Below, one piece after another: positions 22,597 through 29,745 of a stretch of 41,449 bases of DNA; position 1 is the first letter of the stretch; each line of letters begins with the position of its first letter. The notes beneath the pieces are model-generated. The model saw nothing but the letters and a program-made list of their open reading frames with translations, had not been told where the DNA came from and searched no databases. The stretch lies in assembly GCA_024398095.1 (NCBI GenBank), contig JAKSJK010000012.1, positions 1-41,449 on the forward strand, written 5' to 3'. This stretch comes from Bacteroidales bacterium. GTDB taxonomy: Bacteria; Bacteroidota; Bacteroidia; Bacteroidales; UBA932. The position numbers were made by a program, and so were the translations under genes.

Positions 22597-25326
22597 CTAC
22601 TTCACCACGATGTTTACGATCTTGCCGGGAACGACGATCACCTTCACGATGCTCTGCTCACCGACATACTTCGCAGTCTGCTCCAGACCGCGCACATAGG
22701 CCTCGACAGCCTCGCGGGAGGCATCCTTAGGCTGATCCACGGTGAAGCGGGTCTTGCCGTTGAAGGAAACCGCATAGGTCACGTTGTTCTCTACTGTGTA
22801 AGCCTCCACATACTCAGGGAACTGAGCGTAGGTGATGGTGTCCTCGTGTCCGAGGGCATGCCAGAGTTCTTCGGTGATGTGAGGAGCGAAAGGTGAAAGG
22901 ACAATGATGAGCGGCTCGAGGATTTCTCTCTTGTGGCACTCACCGAGTTCATTCACGGCAATCATGAACGCACTGATAGTGGTGTTGTAGGAGAAATGCT
23001 CGATGTCTTCCCTGGCCTTGCCGATGAGTTTGTGCAGAGCCTTCAGTTCGGCAGGGGTAGCCTTTTCATCGGTAACGACAAAGTTGTCACGGTCCCAGAA
23101 CAGCCTCCAGATCTTCTTGAGGAAGCGGTTCACACCATCGATGCCCTTGGTATCCCAAGGCTTGCTCTGCTCGAGAGGTCCGAGGAACATTTCATAGAGA
23201 CGGAGGGTGTCAGCGCCATAGGTGTCGCAGATCATGTCCGGGTTCACCACGTTGAACATGGACTTGGACATCTTCTCGATTGCCCATCCGCAGACATACT
23301 CGCCATTCTCGAGGATGAACTCCGCAGTCTTGTAGTCAGGCATCCAGTTCTTGAAAGCCTCGATATCGAGCTTGTCGTTGTGGACGATGTTCACATCTAC
23401 ATGAATCTCAGTGGTCTCATACTGATCCTTGAGGCCGAGGGATACGAAGGTATTGGTGCCCACGATACGGTATACGAAGTTCGAGCGGCCCTGGATCATA
23501 CCCTGGTTGATGAGTTTCTTGAACGGTTCCTTCTCGCACACATAGCCGAGGTCATAGAGGAACTTATTCCAGAAACGGGAGTAGATGAGGTGGCCTGTAG
23601 CATGCTCGGTACCGCCGATATAGAGGTCCACATTACGCCAATAGCCGTTTGCCTCTGTGCCTACGAGTGCCTCGTCGTTGTGAGGGTCCATGTAGCGGAG
23701 GTAATATGCGCTTGATCCTGCAAAGCCAGGCATTGTGCTCTTTTCGAGAGGACAGCCGTCAAACTCCCAGCCCTTCGCACGTCCGAGAGGCGGTTCGCCG
23801 GTCTCGGTAGGCTTGAACTCATCAATCTCCGGAAGTGTGAGAGGAAGGTTCTCGGCAGGGAGAGGGGTCGCGATGCCATCCTTGAAATACATAGGGAATG
23901 GCTCGCCCCAGTAGCGCTGGCGGCTGAAGATTGCGTCGCGGAGACGGTAGTTGGTCTTGCGGCGTCCGAGGCCGTGAGCCTCGACATAGTCCTTGGCAGC
24001 CTCGATAGCCTCCTTGACCTGGAGACCGGTGAGGAAACCGGAATTGATCATAGTGCCTTCCTTTGCATCGAAGCTTGCTTCGCTTACGTCAGCACCCTCG
24101 ATGAGCGGGATGATAGGCAGGTTGAAGGTCTTCGCGAAGGCATAGTCGCGGCTGTCGTGAGCCGGAACCGCCATGATTGCACCGGTACCATAGCCTGCAA
24201 GCACATACTCGGAGATCCAAACCGGCACCTTCTCGCCGGTAAGCGGATTGGTGGCATAGGAACCGGAGAACACGCCGGTCACCTTGCGGGTCTCGGCCAT
24301 TCTCTCACGCTCGGTCTTCTTGCGTGCGGCGGCAAGATACTCCTCCACGGCAGCCTTCTGCTCAGGGGTGGTGAGTTTCTCAACCCACTCGCTCTCTGGT
24401 GCAAGCACCATGAAGGTCACACCGAAAACAGTGTCCGCACGGGTGGTGAAGATGGTCATGTCGTACTCCTGCTCTCCGTTGCTGACTTTGAAGATCATTT
24501 CGGTGCCCTGGCTCTTACCGATCCAGTTGCGCTGCATATCCTTGAGGGAATCAGTCCAGTCGAGATTCTCCAGGTCATCGAGCAGGCGGCCTGCATATGC
24601 AGATACGCGGAGCTGCCACTGGGTCATCTTCTTCTGCTCCACAGGGAAGCCTCCACGCACTGAGAGTCCGTCTTTGACCTCGTCATTTGCAAGCACGGTA
24701 CCGAGTTTGGCACACCAGTTCACGGAAGTCTCGCCCTGGTAGGCGATGCGATAGTTCATCAGGATGGCGGCACGCTCCTTCTCGGAAGCTGCGGCCCATT
24801 TCTCTGGAGTGACGCCGTCATAACCCTCGGTCTCGAACTTTGCAACAAGTTCAGAGATAGGACGTGCCTTGTCCTGGGCTGGATCGTACCAGCAGTTGAA
24901 CATCTGGATGAACGCCCACTGTGTCCACTTGTAGTAGGCCGGATCACAGGTCCTTACCTCACGCGACCAGTCATATGAGAAGCCGATGCGGTCCAGCTGC
25001 TGACGGTAGCGATTGATATTGTTGACGGTAGTCACCTCTGGGTGCTGGCCGGTCTGGATGGCGTACTGCTCGGCAGGAAGGCCGAAAGCATCGTAACCCA
25101 TCGGGTGAAGCACATTGAAGCCGCAGAGGCGCTTGTATCTGGAGTAGATATCACTTGCGATGTAACCGAGAGGATGGCCTACATGAAGTCCCGCTCCAGA
25201 CGGATATGGGAACATGTCCAGCACATAGAACTTGGGCTTGGATTCATCCACCTCTGCCTTGAAGGTGTGATTCTCAGCCCACCAGGCCTGCCACTTCTTC
25301 TCGATTTCCTTGAAATTGTATTCCAT
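22597..25326 (-). CDS. leuS: Leucyl-tRNA synthetase
   Basis: Charges tRNA(Leu) with leucine. The 909-residue class I enzyme has the bacterial architecture: '[19 protein letters not shown]' (HIGH motif, about 36-54), the CP1 editing domain in the middle ('[18 protein letters not shown]', '[16 protein letters not shown]'), the zinc/leucine-specific insert region, '[15 protein letters not shown]', '[13 protein letters not shown]' (KMSKS loop), and an anticodon-binding helical domain ending with the C-terminal 'VNIVVK'. The bacteroidotal insert between '[12 protein letters not shown]' and KMSKS is present. It lies 18 bp after the M28-like gene and 1 bp before yitT. No tRNA-dependent attenuator is visible in the short upstream gap. 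Confidence 0.98.
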   Translation of the reverse strand: MEYNFKEIEKKWQAWWAENHTFKAEVDESKPKFYVLDMFPYPSGAGLHVGHPLGYIASDIYSRYKRLCGFNVLHPMGYDAFGLPAEQYAIQTGQHPEVTTVNNINRYRQQLDRIGFSYDWSREVRTCDPAYYKWTQWAFIQMFNCWYDPAQDKARPISELVAKFETEGYDGVTPEKWAAASEKERAAILMNYRIAYQGETSVNWCAKLGTVLANDEVKDGLSVRGGFPVEQKKMTQWQLRVSAYAGRLLDDLENLDWTDSLKDMQRNWIGKSQGTEMIFKVSNGEQEYDMTIFTTRADTVFGVTFMVLAPESEWVEKLTTPEQKAAVEEYLAAARKKTERERMAETRKVTGVFSGSYATNPLTGEKVPVWISEYVLAGYGTGAIMAVPAHDSRDYAFAKTFNLPIIPLIEGADVSEASFDAKEGTMINSGFLTGLQVKEAIEAAKDYVEAHGLGRRKTNYRLRDAIFSRQRYWGEPFPMYFKDGIATPLPAENLPLTLPEIDEFKPTETGEPPLGRAKGWEFDGCPLEKSTMPGFAGSSAYYLRYMDPHNDEALVGTEANGYWRNVDLYIGGTEHATGHLIYSRFWNKFLYDLGYVCEKEPFKKLINQGMIQGRSNFVYRIVGTNTFVSLGLKDQYETTEIHVDVNIVHNDKLDIEAFKNWMPDYKTAEFILENGEYVCGWAIEKMSKSMFNVVNPDMICDTYGADTLRLYEMFLGPLEQSKPWDTKGIDGVNRFLKKIWRLFWDRDNFVVTDEKATPAELKALHKLIGKAREDIEHFSYNTTISAFMIAVNELGECHKREILEPLIIVLSPFAPHITEELWHALGHEDTITYAQFPEYVEAYTVENNVTYAVSFNGKTRFTVDQPKDASREAVEAYVRGLEQTAKYVGEQSIVKVIVVPGKIVNIVVK

Positions 25327-25344
25327 AATATATATAGTTAATTT

Positions 25345-26706
25345 TTAATATCCGTTTATTCCGAAGCGCCTGCGCTCCCCTTTTCTGGTCAGACGGAACT
25401 CCACGCCCACGGTCATGACTGAACGCACTTTCTGGCCCCTGACACGGGCTGGGCGCCACTTCGGTGAAGCTGACACTACTCTGATGGCCTCGTCATCGAG
25501 CAACTGGTCGATGCCGCGCACCACCTTCACATTGCTCACCTGACCATTCTTCTCAATTACAAAGCTCACCTGCACAGTGCCCTGGATGCCGTTCCTGACA
25601 GCCGCCTCTGGGTACTTGAGATACTGGTAAACCCACTTGCTCATGAAAATGGACGGGTCCGGGTTATTCAGGAACATAGGCTTTACGTCGCAATCATAGT
25701 AAGAGTACACATCCTTGAGATCCGGTTCTTTATGCTGGGTTTTCTCCGGATGGAACAGCAGCTGATGACTGGTATTGGCCAGCGACATGGAGAAATTGAA
25801 AAGATACTCCAGTTCTTTCTCCATGAATTCGTAATCCAGTATCGAAGGAGTGTCTTTGACGCTGTTGTGCTCAGGATACTTTCCCGTGGTGAAGAACACA
25901 GCCGGGATCTCCTTGTCATAGAAAGCCCTGTGGTCGGAAGGATAAGGCTCTGCCGCAGTGAGTTTCGGCACCACAGGCTGGAGCGCCCCCGCCGCAGTGG
26001 ACAGGATGGCATTCAGATCCAGGTTCGAAGCTGTATAGGCGTAGAAGCCATCCTCGGACGGGATGCCTAGCATATCCAGATTGATCATTGCGTCAATCTT
26101 GCCGCTCTCTCCGAAGGTCCTGTTGAGGAAGTACCAGGAGCCGGCCATGGATTCCGCCGAGGCTCCGAAGCCGACGAAGATCACCGACCGTCTGAACATC
26201 ACCGCCTGAGTAGACACCTTCCGGGCCAGTTCGATGAGCATGGCCATTCCGGAAGCGTTTCCATTGGCTCCGCTATAGATGCTCTCCACCTGCTGTCCGT
26301 CGACAGTCATGACATGGGTGCCAAGATTGTCCATTCTCGCACCGATCACGATGAAATGGTCGGAAAGAGCCTTGTCATATCCCCTTACGAACCCATAGAC
26401 ATTCCGGGAGACCAGCGTATCCGCGCCATCGCGGGAGATTCCGAACTCGGTACCGCCCTTGCTGCAGAGCATATCCACGCCAGCTTCCGAAAGTGCCTGC
26501 CAGAGGTACTCCGCCGCCATTGTCTCCCCTTCTCCGCCGGCCTTGCGGCCTTCCATCTGGGCCGAAGCCAGATAGCCAACATGCGAACGGAGCGCGGACA
26601 CAGTCTCTGAATCGTAGAGGGATTCGTAGGCTGTGCCGTCACGGAACTGGGCAGATGCACCCAGAGACAGGAGTAAAAGCAGAAGAGCAGGGATGAGGCG
26701 TTTCAT
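25345..26706 (-). CDS. Exported M28-like protein with degenerate active site fused to a TonB C-terminal domain
   Basis: A 453-residue secreted protein (signal peptide cleaved after GASA, residue 19). Residues about 35-305 have the M28 aminopeptidase fold: 'GYLASAQMEGRKAGGEGETMAAEYL', 'ILVIGARMD'-type strand, 'GANGNASGMAMLIELAR', 'VIFVGFGASAESMAGSWYFL', 'MINLDMLG', 'PSDHRAFYDKEIPAVFFTTGKYPEHNSVKDT'. Compared with the family's zinc ligands, His is Arg124, the bridging Asp is Gly149, the Glu-Glu pair is Ser183-Ala184; only Asp211 and His280 remain, so peptidase activity is unlikely. Residues about 358-440 are a TonB C-terminal domain ('KYPEAAVRNGIQGTVQVSFVIEKNGQVSNVKVVRGID'). It follows the SPOR lipoprotein by 7 bp and precedes leuS. 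A periplasmic binding or envelope role is inferred. Confidence 0.87.
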   Translation of the reverse strand: MKRLIPALLLLLLSLGASAQFRDGTAYESLYDSETVSALRSHVGYLASAQMEGRKAGGEGETMAAEYLWQALSEAGVDMLCSKGGTEFGISRDGADTLVSRNVYGFVRGYDKALSDHFIVIGARMDNLGTHVMTVDGQQVESIYSGANGNASGMAMLIELARKVSTQAVMFRRSVIFVGFGASAESMAGSWYFLNRTFGESGKIDAMINLDMLGIPSEDGFYAYTASNLDLNAILSTAAGALQPVVPKLTAAEPYPSDHRAFYDKEIPAVFFTTGKYPEHNSVKDTPSILDYEFMEKELEYLFNFSMSLANTSHQLLFHPEKTQHKEPDLKDVYSYYDCDVKPMFLNNPDPSIFMSKWVYQYLKYPEAAVRNGIQGTVQVSFVIEKNGQVSNVKVVRGIDQLLDDEAIRVVSASPKWRPARVRGQKVRSVMTVGVEFRLTRKGERRRFGINGY

Positions 26707-26713
26707 TTCAAAA

Positions 26714-27253
26714 TCATTCTACCGATACGGGGGCCGTATCGAAAATCCATATTCCTGGAATCTTCTGCGAAGATGCACTCAGTTTCTTGAAGTCGTCATA
26801 CACCCCTCTCAGTCTTGAATTAGGGGCAGCGAGAACCATGGCGTTCTTGCCATATGGGATAATACAGGTTGAAAAACCAAATTCTTCAATCGACTTCGCG
26901 AGCCTCTCCGCGTGGGATTCCACACTGAAGACACCCGTAACTATCCAATACCGTGCCGACAGACCGGAAACATCCGCTTTAGGCTGCTGGGATGGAACTC
27001 CCAGATAGATGTTCTCCTCGTCGATTGCAGCCCTGACGGCAACTGAGTCGGCAAGATAAGCCTCGACACGGAGTCTTTCCCTTTCGAGAGAGTCCTCCAG
27101 AGCCTTCTTGGCGAGGCTGTCTGCCACAATGCGTTCCCTGATGGCGGCGATGTCCGAGCTGGTCGGACGCGAGGCCATCCTGCGCAGGAAATCACAGCTC
27201 TGCACTCCCGTCAGGATGCACAAAAACAATATGTAGGTGACACATTTACGCAT
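26714..27253 (-). CDS. SPOR-domain lipoprotein
   Basis: A 179-residue lipoprotein (MRKCVTYILFLCILTGVQSC, lipobox VQSC). Residues about 30-70 form a charged, probably coiled-coil helix ('IAAIRERIVADSLAKKALEDSLERERLRVEAYLADS'), followed by a C-terminal SPOR domain (about 100-172: 'RYWIVTGVFSVESHAERLAKSIEEFGFSTCIIPYGKNAMVLAAPNSRLRGVYDDFKKL'). SPOR domains bind denuded septal peptidoglycan, so a role in cell division or wall maintenance is likely. ATG 27253 is chosen; a TTG three codons upstream overlaps the promoter element. First gene of an operon with the M28-like gene, leuS and yitT. Confidence 0.87.
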   Translation of the reverse strand: MRKCVTYILFLCILTGVQSCDFLRRMASRPTSSDIAAIRERIVADSLAKKALEDSLERERLRVEAYLADSVAVRAAIDEENIYLGVPSQQPKADVSGLSARYWIVTGVFSVESHAERLAKSIEEFGFSTCIIPYGKNAMVLAAPNSRLRGVYDDFKKLSASSQKIPGIWIFDTAPVSVE

Positions 27254-27259
27254 AATTGG

Positions 27260-27267
27260 CAAAAATA
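27260..27267 (-). promoter_or_regulatory. -7 promoter element of the SPOR - M28 - leuS - yitT operon
   Basis: On the minus strand TATTTTTG matches TAnnTTTG exactly and ends six bases before the ATG at 27253. The mRNA would be leaderless or nearly so. A weak ATTG lies about 22 bp further upstream (27290-27293). Confidence 0.5.
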
Positions 27268-27306
27268 ATCAAAAGTTTTGTAACTTAGTCAATCCGAAGG
27301 ATAGAT

Positions 27307-28242
27307 ATGAAGAAAACAATAAAACTGGAAGAGATTGACCCCATCTCCATCTACGGGGCCGCAAACAGGAACCTCGAAGCTCTGTGTTCCTATTTCCCAC
27401 ACCTGAAAGTAGTAGCCAGAGGCAACGACATCCTCCTCGAAGGCAAGGAGGAGGACATTGAGGATTTCGATGTGAGGATCAAGATGCTCATCGAACGCCG
27501 CAGGCACAAAATGAACCTTACCCCCTACGATGTGGAGGAAATGTTCGAAGGCGAGATTGTCGGTACCCCTGTGAAAATGAGCAGTGATGCGCCAATTGTT
27601 TTCGGCAACGACGGCAAACCTATCACCGCCCGCAACAACACACAGCAGGCCATGGTAAAGGCATATTTCGAGAATGATCTGATCTTCGCCACCGGTCCGG
27701 CCGGTACAGGCAAGACCTACATCGCCATCGCTCTGGCGGTCCGCGCCCTGAAGAACCGCGAGATCAAGAGGATCATCCTCACCCGTCCCGCTGTCGAGGC
27801 CGGCGAGAGGCTCGGTTTCCTCCCGGGCGACCTCAAGGATAAGCTCGACCCGTATCTCCAGCCGCTTTACGACGCTCTCGGGGATATGATCCCGCCGAAG
27901 AAACTGCAGGATTTCATGGCTGAGGGCACCATCCAGATCGCACCTCTGGCATATATGCGCGGACGTACTCTGGACCGCGCCTGCGTTATTCTCGACGAGG
28001 CCCAGAACACCAACCTCGGCCAGCTGAAGATGTTCCTCACCCGCATGGGCAAGGATGCCAAGTTCATTGTGACCGGCGACGCCAGCCAGGTGGATCTCCC
28101 CAACAAGAATGATTCAGGCCTCATCCGAGGCATCGAGCTCGTGAAAGGTATCAAGGGTATCGCGGACATCAGGTTCAAGAATGATGACATAGTCCGTCAC
28201 CCTCTCGTCACCAAGATTGTCAAAGCATTCGACGAGAAATAA
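27307..28242 (+). CDS. phoH: PhoH family ATPase
   Basis: A 311-residue cytoplasmic P-loop protein. The N-terminal 70 residues resemble a KH-like RNA-binding segment ('ISIYGAANRNLEALCSYFPHLKVVARGNDILLEGKEEDIEDF'), then the PhoH core: 'PITARNNTQQAMVKAYFENDLIFATGPAGTGKTYIAIALAV' (Walker A at 130-137), 'ILTRPAVEAGERLGFLPGDLKDKLDPYLQPLYDAL', 'ACVILDEAQNTNLGQLKMFLTRMG' (Walker B), 'FIVTGDASQVDLP', and 'IRFKNDDIVRHPLVTKIVKAFDE'. The family is linked to RNA metabolism and often lies near ybeY, which is not seen here. The gene is transcribed alone, divergent from the SPOR operon, and ends in a terminator region. Confidence 0.95.
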   Translation: MKKTIKLEEIDPISIYGAANRNLEALCSYFPHLKVVARGNDILLEGKEEDIEDFDVRIKMLIERRRHKMNLTPYDVEEMFEGEIVGTPVKMSSDAPIVFGNDGKPITARNNTQQAMVKAYFENDLIFATGPAGTGKTYIAIALAVRALKNREIKRIILTRPAVEAGERLGFLPGDLKDKLDPYLQPLYDALGDMIPPKKLQDFMAEGTIQIAPLAYMRGRTLDRACVILDEAQNTNLGQLKMFLTRMGKDAKFIVTGDASQVDLPNKNDSGLIRGIELVKGIKGIADIRFKNDDIVRHPLVTKIVKAFDEK

Positions 28243-28261
28243 CAGTTTGATTCGGCGGCGG

Positions 28262-28315
28262 GGTTGCCGGCTTGCAGACAGCTGTCAACGGCGCGCCCTC
28301 CCGCAAGCGGCCACC
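28262..28315 (+). other. GC-rich structured segment after phoH
   Basis: The noncoding stretch 28243-28327 is unusually GC-rich. GGT-t-GCCG-g-CTTGC (28262-28275) can pair with GCAAG-CGGC-c-ACC (28303-28315), giving a 12-bp imperfect stem around a loop that contains two further palindromes, GACAGCTGTC (28277-28286) and GGCGCGCC (28290-28297). It could be a structured 3' UTR or a dispersed repeat; a single window cannot tell. Confidence 0.4.
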
Positions 28316-28327
28316 AACAAAACAAAA

Positions 28328-28354
28328 AAAGCCGGCTGGAATCCAGTCGGCTTT
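28328..28354. terminator. Bidirectional terminator between phoH and the TPR gene
   Basis: AAAGCCGGCTGG (28328-28339) pairs with CCAGTCGGCTTT (28343-28354) over 12 bp with one G-T pair and a 3-nt loop. An A7 run precedes it, giving a U-tract on the minus transcript, and the plus side continues CGTTTATG. It lies between two convergent stops. Confidence 0.85.
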
Positions 28355-28372
28355 CGTTTATGTCAGATCTGA

Positions 28373-29725
28373 TTACTCAGCCTTGCCAGCCTTGACGATC
28401 TCGTTGTACTTCTCGTAACCTGCAGTGAACTTATCGTCCTTGTTGCGGAGACGGAAGTAGATATCGCGGAGATACTGGGCAACGTTGTACTTCAGGTTCT
28501 CGTCCTTTGAGTTGGTGTAGACAGCCTCGAATGGCTCTACAGCAGCCTCTGCTGCCTCATAGTACTTAACCATGAGCTGGTCATACTCTCTCCACTTGCT
28601 GTAGTCGAGTGCGTTAGCCTCCTCAGCGATCTTGATCATCTTGTCGTAGAAGAACACGCCCTTGCCGACATGACCGAAATCATACTCCGGATTAACCTCG
28701 AGAGACTTGTCGTAAGCTGCGAGAGCCTCAGCCTCGTGACCGAGCTTGGCGTGGGTATTGCCCTCTACATAATAGAGAGATGCATTGGTAGGATCGTTAG
28801 CCTTAGCCTTATCCAGGAGAGCGAAGAGCTCATCAGGATTCTCACCGCTGGTGAGGTAGTAATTGATAAGGTTGATGAGGATTGACTGGCTCTGAGGGAA
28901 CTTTACGAAGCCTTCCTTAAGATAAGCAACGCCTTCCTCTGGCCTGCCGAGGTTTCCGAGAACCTCATTGAGCTTTGAGTAAACCTCGCCGTCCTCATAG
29001 TAGTAACCGATCTCATAGCACTTCTTGAAAAGATCAAGAGCACGCTCGTTGTTGCCAGCCTGCCATGCAGTGAAAGCCGCATTGTAGACAGAAGAAGAAT
29101 CGAGCTGTGAAAGAGGAGCGGTATTCTTAGCCTCGGCAGCCTTCTCGAAAGCAGCGCTTGCAACAGCACTGTTGCCAAGGGTGTACTGGAGGTAAGCCTC
29201 ATCCACAAGATTGTTGGAGATAGACTCGATGGCAGCCTTGATGTCCTTGGTCTTCGCGCCCTTCACATCAGCCTTTGCAGCCTTTGCATAAGCGTCGAGA
29301 GCCTTGTCGAGAGCATCCTCGAAAACAGGCTTGGTAACCTCGATCATCTGGAGCTGGCCCGTGGTGGTATAGTAGTAGTTGCATGCCTTGTAGACATCCT
29401 TCTGATACTGCTGGCCACCGAGCTCGACCATCTCGCTCTTTGAAGGCTTCTCCTTGATGAGGAACTGAAGCTGGTTGCGGTCAGCGCCGACCCAGCCATT
29501 GCCCTTAGGCGCATTGTAAGCGTCCATATAGGCCTTAGCCTCGGTCAGATAGACCTTGAAAGCTACCGGCTTGCCCTTGGCTGCTGCCTTGGTCTCAGCC
29601 TTCTGAACTGCGGCCTCTGCCTTGGTGATAGCTGCGCGTGCTGCCTCAGGGCTCTTAGCCTCACTCTGTGCGAATGCAACCTGAGCTGTCAGGATTGCTA
29701 CCGCTGCGATAAGAATTCTTTTCAT
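28373..29725 (-). CDS. Exported tetratricopeptide-repeat protein
   Basis: A 450-residue secreted protein (signal MKRILIAAVAILTAQVAFAQ). After an Ala/Lys-rich helix (about 22-60), TPR-like repeats are visible between about 180 and 370: 'YNAAFTAWQAGNNERALDLFKKCYEIGY', 'LGNLGRPEEGVAYLKEGFVKFPQSQSILINLINYYLTSGE', 'ANDPTNASLYYVEGNTHAKLGHEAEALAAYDKSLEVNPEYDFGHVGKGVFFYDKM'. TPR arrays mediate protein-protein contacts; a periplasmic scaffold role is likely but the partner is unknown. It is 20 bp downstream of gyrA in the same direction, an arrangement I recall from other Bacteroidales genomes, and ends at a strong hairpin. Confidence 0.9.
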   Translation of the reverse strand: MKRILIAAVAILTAQVAFAQSEAKSPEAARAAITKAEAAVQKAETKAAAKGKPVAFKVYLTEAKAYMDAYNAPKGNGWVGADRNQLQFLIKEKPSKSEMVELGGQQYQKDVYKACNYYYTTTGQLQMIEVTKPVFEDALDKALDAYAKAAKADVKGAKTKDIKAAIESISNNLVDEAYLQYTLGNSAVASAAFEKAAEAKNTAPLSQLDSSSVYNAAFTAWQAGNNERALDLFKKCYEIGYYYEDGEVYSKLNEVLGNLGRPEEGVAYLKEGFVKFPQSQSILINLINYYLTSGENPDELFALLDKAKANDPTNASLYYVEGNTHAKLGHEAEALAAYDKSLEVNPEYDFGHVGKGVFFYDKMIKIAEEANALDYSKWREYDQLMVKYYEAAEAAVEPFEAVYTNSKDENLKYNVAQYLRDIYFRLRNKDDKFTAGYEKYNEIVKAGKAE

Positions 29726-29745
29726 GATTCTATAATTAAATGTTG

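Noticed and set aside
28243..28327. tRNA-like element ending in CCACCA after phoH
   Set aside because: No T-loop consensus, anticodon arm or cloverleaf could be drawn.
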